In this document: in pieces, positions 1 through 8,156 of the stretch
Layout of the letters: each line of letters begins with the position of its first letter
How positions within the stretch are numbered: position 1 is the stretch's first letter
Source of the DNA: Actinomycetales bacterium UBA1416
Lineage (GTDB): Bacteria; Actinomycetota; Actinomycetes; Actinomycetales; Actinomycetaceae
NCBI GenBank assembly: GCA_002304945.1
Contig: DBPQ01000011.1
Coordinates: forward strand, 1-36,879
DNA length: 36,879 bases
Direction: 5' to 3'
Translations under genes and position numbers: made by a program
The notes under the pieces: model-generated
Told to the model about the DNA's origin: nothing
Database searches by the model: none
The model's input: the letters and a program-made list of their open reading frames with translations, nothing else

Positions 1-236
1 CGCCCCTCGGGGCGGCCGCTGGAGCTGCCACGGGTCACGGACCCGCTGCCCGTCCGCGTTGCGATCCTCGGCCGCCCCTCGGGGCGGCCGCTGGCAGCCG
101 CAGCGGTGGACGTGAGCAGCGGCGAGGAGTTGCGATCCTCGGCCGCCCCTCGGGGCGGCCGCTGGACGCCCGCTTCTGGGGTCCCCTGTTGGAGTGGATG
201 TTGCGATCCTCGGCCGCCCCTCGGGGCGGCCGCTGG
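1..236 (-). CRISPR. Type I-C CRISPR array, leader-proximal end
   Basis: Three full 37-nt repeats lie at 58-94, 129-165 and 200-236, with a 22-nt partial copy at 1-22. Spacers are 23-57 (35 nt), 95-128 (34 nt) and 166-199 (34 nt). Read on the minus strand the repeat starts CCAGC, contains the palindrome GGCCGCCCC/GGGGCGGCC, and ends GATCGCAAC, like the ATTGAAAC-type 3' ends of I-C repeats. This fixes transcription to the minus strand, the same direction as the cas genes. The hairpin has about nine GC pairs and a tetraloop. In the family, Cas5c cuts 3' of such a stem and leaves an 11-nt 5' handle, which here would be AGGATCGCAAC. The repeat copies seen are identical. The array runs out of the window to the left, so its total length is unknown. 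The newest spacer should be 166-199. Confidence 0.97.
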
Positions 237-367
237 TCTGCCTGACATGGGCGGACATCCCAATTACACCTGACTCCTGGTCGATTCTGTGGACAACTGG
301 GGCGCTCGGGGTCGTTATCGGCGCGGAACCCGCCGGGGTCGAGACGCTCGGGTGGGGTTCCGAGGTG
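237..367 (-). promoter_or_regulatory. CRISPR leader
   Basis: This is the 131-bp stretch between the cas2 stop and the first repeat, on the side where the repeat orientation puts the leader. It contains a locally AT-richer patch (about 254-300), unusual in this GC-rich region, with a TGTAAT hexamer on the minus strand at 263-268 that could be a -10 element. I see no convincing -35. The plus-strand reading frames across it are shadows. Its role as promoter and integration site is inferred from position. Confidence 0.7.
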
Positions 368-658
368 CTAGAAGATCAGTGGTCCCCCGTGTGCTGGCCG
401 GGCGGCCGCCCCGAGGTGAGACGCTCGTTGGAAGGACCCTTGGGGCAGTCGGTAGAAGCGGATGCTGTCAGTCGTCAGGTTGATCTCCTGCCGCAGCTCG
501 GCTTCGAGTAGAACGAGTTCAGCGGGGGTGCATACAACCTCAAAGACGGACTTCTGGACACGTTGGCCCATACCTTCGCAGACCTTGGCCACGCGGCGTA
601 GCCTGCGTTGTCCTTCTCTCGTGATGGTCTCGACGTCGTAGGTCACCAGGATTTCCAT
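368..658 (-). CDS. cas2: CRISPR-associated endoribonuclease Cas2 (I-C)
   Basis: This 96-aa protein opens with MEILVTYDVET, the Cas2 beta1 strand with the conserved Asp at position 8. It continues with the RRLRRVAKVCEGMGQRVQKSVFE and DSIRFYRLP segments typical of the ferredoxin-fold Cas2 of type I-C systems. Cas2 dimers bridge two Cas1 dimers to form the spacer-integration complex. Its start codon abuts the cas1 stop with no gap, so the two are translationally coupled. It is the last cas gene before the leader. Length is normal for the family (about 95 aa). Confidence 0.97.
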   Translation of the reverse strand: MEILVTYDVETITREGQRRLRRVAKVCEGMGQRVQKSVFEVVCTPAELVLLEAELRQEINLTTDSIRFYRLPQGSFQRASHLGAAARPAHGGPLIF

Positions 659-1675
659 TCAGGTCACCGTCCAGGGAATGTAGCCGGGTGAGTCCCCGCG
701 CAGGTGGCGGGCAAGGAGCCTCGTCTGGGTGAGCGGGATCATGGCGGCGGGTAGTGACCGCGCTACGCCGGCGTGTGGCCACTGCCTGGATCGGGACTCC
801 GACCACTGTTCAAGGAAGAACCGGCGACCGGACTCGGTCAGTTCGACCACGCCGCCGGGGAGGGTGGTGGTGTGGCTCGGTCGGAGTTGGCCTCGGTTGA
901 TGAGCGTGATGACGAGACGATCGACGAGTAGCGGACGCAGTTCTTCCATCAGGTCCAGCGCGAGGGAGGGCTTGTTGGCTCTGACGCCGTGGAGATAGCC
1001 GATGTACGGGTCGAGTCCGACCTGCTCGATCGCACCGTGGACTGCGACGCGTAGCATCCCGTAGCCGAAGGACAGGAGGCAGTTCAGGGGGTCGGTGGCC
1101 GGGCGCCGTGTCCGTCCTGGTGGAGATCCGGGACACAGCAGACCCAATCCTTGGAAGTAGTCGCGTGCCGCCCTGCCCTCGACGCCGAGGATTTCGGTGA
1201 GATTGGTGCTGTCCTTCAGGTCCGCCAGTGCGGCCCCGTGTCGGTCGGCGATCGCACGCAGGCCCGACTGCCGTGCACCTTTCTGGTCCCGAGCCGAACG
1301 CAGGAGGAGTTGGCGGTAGTTGTGCAGCTTTCCGGCGACGAAGCGGCGCGCCAAGTCCAGGCGGTGTTCGGCATCCTCGTGCGCCCGGTACTGGGCCAAC
1401 CTCAGCGTCGGGTTCCCCGTCTGTGGTCCACTGACCCGGGCGAGGAACCGCCCGTTCTGGGTCACCCAGGTGACGGATCGTCCATCGGCGGCGCACCTGT
1501 GCATCAGGTCTGCGGTGACCGTGACGCCGTTCCACGCGACGATGTGATCGATCCGTACCAGAGGCAGGAGGTGCCGTCCGGGCCTGTCAGGGTGGGTGAT
1601 TCGGAGGGCGTCACCGTCGAGGTGGAGGCTGGTTCCTGTCGTGGTGACGTAGAGGGTGTTGAGGATCTCAGTCAT
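659..1675 (-). CDS. cas1: CRISPR-associated endonuclease Cas1 (I-C)
   Basis: This 338-aa integrase of the adaptation complex carries the expected metal-binding residues: Glu166 in GVEGRAARDYF, His229 in GYLHG, and Asp241/Glu244 in the SLALDLMEELRP motif. The N-terminal beta domain begins at MTEILNTLYV and the alpha-helical catalytic domain occupies about residues 95-290. With Cas2 it captures prespacers and inserts them at the leader-repeat junction. Its start overlaps the end of cas4 by 8 bp, which fits Cas4-Cas1 partnership in type I-C adaptation. The tail after residue 290 is somewhat divergent. The key residues are intact, so adaptation should be functional. Confidence 0.97.
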   Translation of the reverse strand: MTEILNTLYVTTTGTSLHLDGDALRITHPDRPGRHLLPLVRIDHIVAWNGVTVTADLMHRCAADGRSVTWVTQNGRFLARVSGPQTGNPTLRLAQYRAHEDAEHRLDLARRFVAGKLHNYRQLLLRSARDQKGARQSGLRAIADRHGAALADLKDSTNLTEILGVEGRAARDYFQGLGLLCPGSPPGRTRRPATDPLNCLLSFGYGMLRVAVHGAIEQVGLDPYIGYLHGVRANKPSLALDLMEELRPLLVDRLVITLINRGQLRPSHTTTLPGGVVELTESGRRFFLEQWSESRSRQWPHAGVARSLPAAMIPLTQTRLLARHLRGDSPGYIPWTVT

Positions 1676-2309
1676 CCCAGCCGCCTTCCGGTCGGGGGAC
1701 GAAGAGATTGGCCTCGGCGGCTGTCGTCACGCCTTCGGGGAGGCAACCCGGGCGCAGTGAGCAGCGACGACATCTGGCGTCCAGCACGGGCCCGGGGACG
1801 TGCAGGGTGTCGATGAGGGCCCGCATGCCGGTGATTGCGCCGTCCACCCTGGCGCGCAGGCGGTCATCGATCACGACGTCGGAGCGTTTCCGGTTACGGC
1901 CAGCGAAGACGACTGCGACGTCAACCCGGGTGTGGAACATCTCCTCGAGGCACAGTGCTTGGGCTCCGACTTGAAGGTCGGCTGGCCCGCCGGGTCGGTA
2001 CTGTCCGGACTTGTGCTCCACCGGCACCGGACCGGTTGGCCCCATTTCCACGACGTCACAGATGCCGTGGATGCCGTGCGTGTCGCTGAACACCGGCAGG
2101 GCGTGCCAGGCCCGCTGGCCGCGCCGGTCCACGGTTCGGCCCACCACATCGACGGCGTGGTGGGCGATGTCGCCGCGCACGGTCTCGACGTTGGACTCGA
2201 AGAATCCCTCGACATGGATCAGCGCGGCTTGCCGTGGACAGTACTCGTAGTGCTCCAGGGCTGAGATGGGGACGCTCGTCGGTTCCTCACCGCGAGATTC
2301 GGCGTCCAT
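1668..2309 (-). CDS. cas4: CRISPR-associated exonuclease Cas4
   Basis: This 213-aa RecB-like nuclease has the four Fe-S cluster cysteines Cys24 (YEYCPRQ), Cys180, Cys183 and Cys189 (CRRCSLRPGC). The PD-(D/E)xK core is also present: Asp85 in GICDVVE and Glu98/Lys100 in PVEHKSG. In type I-C systems Cas4 trims 3' overhangs of prespacers and selects those next to a PAM so that spacers insert in the right orientation. It lies between cas7c (6-bp gap) and cas1 (8-bp overlap). All catalytic and cluster ligands are visible, so it should be active. Confidence 0.96.
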   Translation of the reverse strand: MDAESRGEEPTSVPISALEHYEYCPRQAALIHVEGFFESNVETVRGDIAHHAVDVVGRTVDRRGQRAWHALPVFSDTHGIHGICDVVEMGPTGPVPVEHKSGQYRPGGPADLQVGAQALCLEEMFHTRVDVAVVFAGRNRKRSDVVIDDRLRARVDGAITGMRALIDTLHVPGPVLDARCRRCSLRPGCLPEGVTTAAEANLFVPRPEGGWDD

Positions 2310-2315
2310 GGCGGG

Positions 2316-3203
2316 TCAGAACACGTGGGTGTGGGTGACGCCGTCGGGGAGATTCGCCGTGTCGACGCTCACATGGTAGTCGGAGTAGGTGCGGGGCGGC
2401 AGGGAGGTGTCCGCCGCGGTCCGGGTCACCTGGACGCGTTCGAGCAGGGTGTGCGCGGGCGTGGCGCCGAAGGCGTTGGGGTGGCTGAAGGCGTGCAGTC
2501 CGCGGGGGGTGAGGGTACCTCGGGTGGCGGAGCGGTCGTGCTCGAACATCATCTCCAAGCTCGTGTAGAGCAGTTCCAGGTCCTGTTCGGTGACACCGGT
2601 TTGCTGACCCCGGTTGGCGGAGTAGTAGAGGCTGGCCCGGTAGAGGCCGTAGGGCACGGTCCACTTGCCCCCCATTTCGGTGGTCTCCCCTTTGTCGATG
2701 TCTTCCTGACGGGTCTGGGTGACCCTGGTGATCGCGTGGTCGGAGGGGAAGACGGGGTCGATGCTGCGGGCGAACGTGACCTGCAGCGGGCCGCGGATCT
2801 GTCCGAGTGCTTGAGTGCTGCCGACGGACAGGACCCCTCCGAAGAGGCGGAGGTCCACGTACCGGTGGGTGAGCCAGTCACGCGCGGCCTTGGCCTGTTC
2901 GGGGGTGATCTTCGCACCCTTGCTGACCTTGATGCCCTGGGTGGTGTAGGACTCTTCCAGGCGGGGGTTGAGGGCGTACCCGGCTTCAACGAAGATGCCG
3001 TACCCGTCGGCTCCCTCGGCGGCGAGGGCCAAGGTGTCCCGGATCTTCCTCTTCAGGGCGACGTCGGTGACGAGGCCTTGACCGGTCTCGTCGTCCATCC
3101 GGGGGCGGTTGCCGGCGTCGGGGTCTCCGTTGGGGTTCCCGTCGGTGACTTCGAAGAAGTAGACCATGTCGTGGCGGACCGCCGGGTTGGTGTGGGTGCT
3201 CAT
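2316..3203 (-). CDS. cas7c: Type I-C Cascade backbone protein Cas7c (Csd2)
   Basis: This 295-aa protein begins MSTHTNPAVRHDMVYFFEV and carries the hallmark DGNPNGDPDAGNRPR segment (about residues 21-35), the LFGGVLS motif, and a KWTVPYGLYRA stretch typical of Csd2. Several copies coat the crRNA in the Cascade complex. The frame stays open upstream as far as 3467, but the extension is Arg/Pro-rich shadow sequence. The ATG at 3201-3203 is chosen because it overlaps the cas8c stop by 4 bp, as expected in a coupled operon, and because it matches the family N-terminus. Confidence 0.96.
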   Translation of the reverse strand: MSTHTNPAVRHDMVYFFEVTDGNPNGDPDAGNRPRMDDETGQGLVTDVALKRKIRDTLALAAEGADGYGIFVEAGYALNPRLEESYTTQGIKVSKGAKITPEQAKAARDWLTHRYVDLRLFGGVLSVGSTQALGQIRGPLQVTFARSIDPVFPSDHAITRVTQTRQEDIDKGETTEMGGKWTVPYGLYRASLYYSANRGQQTGVTEQDLELLYTSLEMMFEHDRSATRGTLTPRGLHAFSHPNAFGATPAHTLLERVQVTRTAADTSLPPRTYSDYHVSVDTANLPDGVTHTHVF

Positions 3204-5002
3204 TGCTGGATCTCCTCGTTCGGGTTGGTGGTGTTCGTCTGGTCGTCCTGGGTTTCGGCTGCGGGTGGGGTCGGGCCGTCGCGCCGGGTCCGCAGCTGTT
3301 CCCATCGGTGGGCGCGTTGTTGGTGGTAGCCGAGGAGGAACTGGGACTGCTGGAGCAGTGACGCCCTCCCGGGCAGGCCCTCGCCGGGCGGGATGAGGGC
3401 GAACAGGTCGTCGAGTTCGCGTTCGCGGTAGTGCGCCGTCCCGGCGCGGCGGAGTTTCTTCAACCATGCGGTGGCGTCGCGGCGCCCGCTGGTGATCGCG
3501 GCCCTGGGGTTCAGGACGGCTCCGGAGAAGTACCGGTCACCGTAGGTGGTGTTCAGTTTCTGGTCGCGGTTGGCGTCCTGCTGGATCTGTTCCAGCACCG
3601 CGAAGATGCGGCCGGCGATGTAGGAGGGGTCGGTGTTCGTGGTGTCGAGGTCGGGCATGGGTTTCTCCCCTGAGAGCGGTGATCGGGTCAGGCACAGTCG
3701 GATGAGGGCTGCGCGTGGGTCGTCCAGGTGACCGTCGGTGCTGATGCGGTGGATGAGGTGGCGCAGCAGCGACACGGGCACCGGGAGCCCGCGGATCGCG
3801 GCCCGCTGGAGGTCGCGTTGGGTGTGAGTGGGCCGGTCTGCGCCCCGGGTACGGAAGTCGACGTACCGCTCGGCGGTCCGGTCCCACCGGCCCAGACTGA
3901 GTGCCAGGGCCCACATGGGGTGGTGGCGGCGAGCGTTGCGGGCCACCGGGGACATCTCGTGGTCGTCGAACCACGCGGCGATGTTGGCCTCGAGTTCGGT
4001 CAGGGGCATGTCCACCCAGTCGCGGACCATGATCCGGGCGATGTTGCCGCCAACCGTCAGGGAACAGAAGGCGGTGCGGTCGTGTGGGTTTCCCCGGGGT
4101 GTTCCGTGGTGGACGGAGGCCAGCCAGGGCAGCACGTCGTCGGGGTTGGCTTCATCGAGGAGGCGCATCGGGTCGGAGTTGGTGGACCCGGTGAGCCACC
4201 AGGCGAGACGGGAGTCCTGGTCGGCGTAGGAGGTGGCGTGGGCCGATCCCAGGATGTCCACCAAGGCAGCGCCGATGGCTTCGCCGCAGGCGAGACAGAC
4301 CGGCGATCCCGCGAGCCGGGTGGTGAGGTCGTAGCCGAACACCCGCTCGTTGATGCTCACCAGCGCGGCGTCGTTGGTGGCCCCGGGCACAAGCGTGGAT
4401 TTCACCTTGGCGGGCAAGGTGTCGAGGAGATCACCGACACGACCGCAGACGAGGCAGACACCCCTCGTGCCGCCACCCTTGCGGGTGGCCACCTCAGCGG
4501 ACCAGAACGGGACGACGGAGCCGGCCCGGTGGGCGGGACGCCCGTCCACCGCGATGAGGACCCGCTGCTTGGAGGAGAACTCCTCGGGCTGGTGGACCTG
4601 CGTCTCCAGCTCTGCGGCGTAGAAGCGCGCCACCGCTTGGGCGACCGGATCTCCCGCCCCGGTTTCGCTGTCCGCCCACCGGGCGCACAGTGCCCGGAAC
4701 TCCTCATGACAGTGCGCGACCCGTTCGGGTCTGCTCTGGGAGTCCGCCCAGCCGAGGACGTACTGGATGTCATCGGCGGCCAGCTGAGGCGCCACCCCGA
4801 CCGTACGTACGACGGACGGGACGACGTGTCGCACCCCTCGTGGTTTGGTGCTGGTGTCGTCCGCCAGGGGGGTGAGGTCCCGTGCGGCCAGGGTGCCGTC
4901 GGCAGCGAGTTCCAGCTGCCAGTGGAACTCCAGATCCCGGTGGAACGGCGGGATGGTGCTGTCACGGGAGTCGGAGTACTCCACCAACCTCTGCAGCAGC
5001 AT
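3200..5002 (-). CDS. cas8c: Type I-C Cascade large subunit Cas8c (Csd1)
   Basis: This 600-aa protein begins MLLQRLVEYSDSRDS and continues with FHRDLEFHWQLELAADG, the usual Csd1 start. Cas8c recognises the PAM. In type I-C, an internal start within cas8c can also produce the small Cas11c subunit from the C-terminal part; I did not identify a specific internal start here. There is a two-part cysteine cluster: Cys183/Cys186 (CLVCG) and Cys236/Cys239 (CLACG), which could bind zinc. The start at 5002 shares one base with the cas5c stop, and the gene overlaps cas7c by 4 bp. The longer frame to 5077 is rejected because it runs into cas5c. Confidence 0.95.
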   Translation of the reverse strand: MLLQRLVEYSDSRDSTIPPFHRDLEFHWQLELAADGTLAARDLTPLADDTSTKPRGVRHVVPSVVRTVGVAPQLAADDIQYVLGWADSQSRPERVAHCHEEFRALCARWADSETGAGDPVAQAVARFYAAELETQVHQPEEFSSKQRVLIAVDGRPAHRAGSVVPFWSAEVATRKGGGTRGVCLVCGRVGDLLDTLPAKVKSTLVPGATNDAALVSINERVFGYDLTTRLAGSPVCLACGEAIGAALVDILGSAHATSYADQDSRLAWWLTGSTNSDPMRLLDEANPDDVLPWLASVHHGTPRGNPHDRTAFCSLTVGGNIARIMVRDWVDMPLTELEANIAAWFDDHEMSPVARNARRHHPMWALALSLGRWDRTAERYVDFRTRGADRPTHTQRDLQRAAIRGLPVPVSLLRHLIHRISTDGHLDDPRAALIRLCLTRSPLSGEKPMPDLDTTNTDPSYIAGRIFAVLEQIQQDANRDQKLNTTYGDRYFSGAVLNPRAAITSGRRDATAWLKKLRRAGTAHYRERELDDLFALIPPGEGLPGRASLLQQSQFLLGYHQQRAHRWEQLRTRRDGPTPPAAETQDDQTNTTNPNEEIQQ

Positions 5003-5667
5003 CAGGACGTCACCTGCCCGGTGATGCCGGTGCGTGGCACGTGGAGGACTCCGTGATCGAGTCGGGCCGTGAACCACGTGAACCGGGCCGGCGTCACGGA
5101 ATGGTCGATGCTGTGCAACATGATGCCCAGGTCCTCGGTGAGGTCGATCGGGGGGGTGTCGTCAGGATCGCGGAAGAAGGCGGAGAACTCGCGGGTCCCC
5201 AGGTAGGGCTGGCTGAAGCACGCGCCCCGGCTCACCCGCCGTCGGAACTGGTCCCGGTACGCCGCGGCGGTCTTGGTGGCCCGTTCCCGCATTTCGACGT
5301 GGGCGTGGATGCGGTAGGCGACGTTGGTGAGGTAGATGGTGTTGCGCTGCACACGTGTTGCGACCGTGTCGATGCGCCGGCGGCCCGCCGCCGCGTCGCT
5401 CAGGGATGCCAGATCGGTGGTCTCGTTGCGGCGGATCGTCGCCTGCCGGATTGGGTTGAGGACCTCGATCGCCACCACGCGCCACTGGAACTCGGGTTTC
5501 CAGAAGATCGCCTCGAGGACCCCCACCGCAGCGGTCGGGGTCATCACCGGGTAGGTGACCCGCTCGACCTTCAACTCCGGCCGGGTGAACAGCGCCCCGT
5601 CCCCCCACACCTGGACCGCTACCGGCGGTGCCCCGTCCGTTGTGCGCGGCAAGCCTCGTCCCGTCAT
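5002..5667 (-). CDS. cas5c: Type I-C crRNA endoribonuclease Cas5c
   Basis: This 221-aa protein carries the strongly conserved I-C Cas5 block VERVTYPVMTPTAAVGVLEAIFWKPEFQW (residues about 34-62), then NPIRQATIRRNET. In type I-C, Cas5c replaces Cas6: it cuts pre-crRNA at the repeat hairpin and stays bound to the 5' handle. A possible active-site cluster is Tyr39 with the YRIHAH segment (about 118-123). I did not assign the catalytic triad with certainty. The start at 5665-5667 lies 35 bp after the cas3 stop and has GGAG upstream. A much longer open frame upstream is antisense/shadow sequence within cas3. Confidence 0.95.
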   Translation of the reverse strand: MTGRGLPRTTDGAPPVAVQVWGDGALFTRPELKVERVTYPVMTPTAAVGVLEAIFWKPEFQWRVVAIEVLNPIRQATIRRNETTDLASLSDAAAGRRRIDTVATRVQRNTIYLTNVAYRIHAHVEMRERATKTAAAYRDQFRRRVSRGACFSQPYLGTREFSAFFRDPDDTPPIDLTEDLGIMLHSIDHSVTPARFTWFTARLDHGVLHVPRTGITGQVTS

Positions 5668-5702
5668 CCCCACTCCTGTCCTTCCGCCCGTCCCTGGCTC
5701 TC

Positions 5703-7916
5703 TCACCACACGGTCTGCCCGACCGTGGTCTCGTCGTCGATGCCGACCAGGGGGTCGTACGTGCCCACCCATTCCCACAGGCCCTCGGTCACCGGACGCA
5801 ACAGTGCGTCCACGTCGGGCCGGGCAGCCACCCGGTGCGGCAAACTCACGGTATACGGCTGCAGCCCGCGAAACTCGCCCGTATCGGGCACGCGGCCGGC
5901 ACGCAACCGGTCGAGCAGGCCCATCGCCGACGTCCCTCCGCTGCCGTAGGAGGTCACGATCACCGCGACACTGTCGTCGTCGAGCATCCGGAACGCCCGG
6001 GTCGGGTCCCGACGACCGGTGACGGCATCGATGATCGGGCCGTCGCTGACGGAGCGGTACGCGAACTTGTCCCGGTTGCGTTGGATCTCGGTCGCACGTG
6101 GGCCCTCGTCCACGTTCAGCGCCTGATAGAGCGCCGGGTAGTACCGTCCCAGGGTCGCCAGGTCGTCGGGATCCGCTCGATCCGGACCGAAGAACCGGCG
6201 GGTGATGCCGATCCCCGTGCGATAGGCCGGCGGCGCACCGGCACCGGCCGCGTCGAAGATCACGACCGTCCCGAGAGCAGTGCCCCGTCCTTCCCGGTTC
6301 GCTCTCCCGGCGGCCTGCAGCAGCGAGTCGGCCGGTGCGAGGGCCCGGTAGACGATCGGGAAGTCCACGTCCACGCCCGCCTCGACCAACTGGGTCGCGA
6401 CCAGCAGCACCGGGCGACCTGTCTCCAATCGCTCGCGTGTCTGGTCCAGGACGGTACGCCGGTGTGCCGGGCACATCCGTGTCGAGAGGTGCAGGACCCG
6501 ATCCGGTCCGGCGTGGCCAGCGACCATCCTGGCCAACCGGCGGGCATCGGCGACGGTGTTGACGATCACCAGGGCCTGCGGGTGTGCTGCGACGGCAGTC
6601 GCCACCTCCTCGAAGGTTGGTTTCGGTTCCTGCCACCAATCGAATTTGACGCGTCGCGCCGCGCCGGCGAACTTCCCAACGTCGAGTGTGACGTCGGTGA
6701 TGCTCCCTGCGATCTCCTGCCACGGCCCGAGCGTCTGGAAGGACGGCTGCGTCGCCGAGGCGAGCAGGACCGTGGCACCGAAGTGCTCGGTCAAGGTCCG
6801 CAGTCCGCTCAGGATCGTGGGCAACACGCTCATCGGTAGTGCCTGCACCTCGTCCAGCACGATTACCGCGTTCGCCAACCGGTGGACCTTGCGCGACCGT
6901 GCCGGCTTCCGCCCAAACAGTGAATCGAAGAGCTGGACCGTCGTCGTGACCACGAAGGGCGCGTCCCAGTTGTCGACGCCGATCTTCGCGCGCCGAGCCT
7001 CCGGGCTGATCGACGAGTGATGCTCCACCACCACGTCATCGCCAAGCAAACGACGGTATATTGCGGCGTTCTGCTCGGTGATGCTGATGAACGGGACAGC
7101 GACAATCACCCGAGACTTCCCATAACGCGCCGCGTGCCGCAGAGCGAACGCTGCCGCCGCCAGGGTCTTGCCAGATCCCGTCGGCGCGGGAAGCCGGAAG
7201 ATCCCCGGCTCCAGCGACGCTGCCGCGACCGCTGACCGGTACACCTCCTCCCGCAGAGCGTCGATCGGCGACCGGGGACGCTCGCCGAGGATCTGGGTCC
7301 GCCCAACCTCGAAACGGCTCACCAGTTCGTCCATGTCACCAGCCGGTGCCAGCGTCGGCCCAGACAGCCCCCCGAAGTGCGCGGCCGTATCCAGGAAGTC
7401 AGCATCAACGAGAGCAGAGAACGCCAGCCGCAGGCCCACCTCAGCCGCCTGCCCAGTCCAATGCCGAGGCCACAGCGGCTCCCCACCGGACAACACCATC
7501 TCCGCCTCCGGCACCAAGCGAAGGAGACGCGTCCGGTCGGCGCCATCAGCCCCGCCGTTGCCGAGGACCGCCTTGGCGTCGGCGACATCCATCAACCCAC
7601 CGTGGTGACCGAGCACCGCCATTGCCCCGACCCCGCAAACCGGCCGCAGCAATCGCGCACCCAAGGACTTGTGGTCGATCCCCACCGGTCCCCCACCAGA
7701 CTCCGCTCGGACCAACCCCTCCTGCCATGCACACGAGACCTTGCCCGCGTCATGCAACAACCCCAACGCTCCCGTCAGATTCGCTGCCCCGAAGGCCGCC
7801 CCGAAAGTGCGGGCGAGCTCAGCCGTCCCCACAAGGTGATCCCGCAGCGACTGCCGGGAGCCCGACATGTTCACGCTATGCGCCCACGGCACATCCCCCT
7901 CGCGATTCATGATCAT
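5703..7916 (-). CDS. cas3: CRISPR-associated helicase-nuclease Cas3 (HD + DExD/H)
   Basis: This protein of about 737 aa has an N-terminal HD nuclease domain with His13 (WAHS), His27, His55-Asp56 (LLHDAGK), His82 and His104-His105 (LGHHGG). The SF2 helicase follows: Walker A APTGSGKT at about 244-251, DEVQ at about 355-358, ASAT at about 386-389, and motif VI AGRANREGR. Cas3 is recruited by Cascade and degrades the non-target strand. DEVQ in place of DEAH/DEVH is a modest variation. The start at 7916 is chosen because it begins just before the GDVPWAHS segment and has AGGG upstream. A second ATG six bases on (7910) is equally possible. It is the first gene of the cas operon. Confidence 0.95.
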   Translation of the reverse strand: MIMNREGDVPWAHSVNMSGSRQSLRDHLVGTAELARTFGAAFGAANLTGALGLLHDAGKVSCAWQEGLVRAESGGGPVGIDHKSLGARLLRPVCGVGAMAVLGHHGGLMDVADAKAVLGNGGADGADRTRLLRLVPEAEMVLSGGEPLWPRHWTGQAAEVGLRLAFSALVDADFLDTAAHFGGLSGPTLAPAGDMDELVSRFEVGRTQILGERPRSPIDALREEVYRSAVAAASLEPGIFRLPAPTGSGKTLAAAAFALRHAARYGKSRVIVAVPFISITEQNAAIYRRLLGDDVVVEHHSSISPEARRAKIGVDNWDAPFVVTTTVQLFDSLFGRKPARSRKVHRLANAVIVLDEVQALPMSVLPTILSGLRTLTEHFGATVLLASATQPSFQTLGPWQEIAGSITDVTLDVGKFAGAARRVKFDWWQEPKPTFEEVATAVAAHPQALVIVNTVADARRLARMVAGHAGPDRVLHLSTRMCPAHRRTVLDQTRERLETGRPVLLVATQLVEAGVDVDFPIVYRALAPADSLLQAAGRANREGRGTALGTVVIFDAAGAGAPPAYRTGIGITRRFFGPDRADPDDLATLGRYYPALYQALNVDEGPRATEIQRNRDKFAYRSVSDGPIIDAVTGRRDPTRAFRMLDDDSVAVIVTSYGSGGTSAMGLLDRLRAGRVPDTGEFRGLQPYTVSLPHRVAARPDVDALLRPVTEGLWEWVGTYDPLVGIDDETTVGQTVW

Positions 7917-8079
7917 GACCCTACGAGGACCCACCGACACCCTCGCGAAGCAGAACCCCAACGGCCGCACCACCCGGAATCACGTCGACCACAACACCCC
8001 CTCGCCGGCTGACAGCAGATGACCAACAGCCGTCAAGGCGGTGCGACGCGTCATGCAGGAGTCAAGACCGGACCTTCCT
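7917..8079 (-). promoter_or_regulatory. Probable cas operon promoter region
   Basis: This non-coding stretch lies between the last 9-bp repeat array and the cas3 start. On the minus strand it contains two TTGAC hexamers, TTGACT at about 8064-8059 and TTGACG at 8036-8031, that could be -35 elements. I see no good -10 at standard spacing. Position is the main argument that the cas operon promoter is here. Confidence 0.25.
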
Positions 8080-8141
8080 CCGCAATTGCTGGCAATCGAA
8101 GCATTCACAACATTGGTAGCAATCACACCACTCATCTTGGC
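8080..8141. repeat. 9-bp-period repeat array C
   Basis: The plus strand reads as consecutive degenerate 9-mers: CCGCAATT, GCTGGCAAT, CGAAGCATT, CACAACATT, GGTAGCAAT, CACACCACT, then CATCTTGGCG. It begins with CCGC like the two related arrays at 9024 and 9921. It lies about 15 bp after the stop codon of the OGG-fold gene. Its AT-rich ATT/AAT phases stand out in the GC-rich background. I do not recognise it as a named element. Confidence 0.75.
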
Positions 8142-8156
8142 GTCACACGCCCATCA

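Noticed and set aside
194..511. Plus-strand open frame across the CRISPR repeat, leader and cas2
   Set aside because: It runs through a repeat and antisense to cas2, and its composition is not protein-like.
3204..3467. N-terminal extension of cas7c
   Set aside because: It is Arg/Pro-rich shadow sequence overlapping cas8c; the ATG at 3203 fits the family and the 4-bp overlap.
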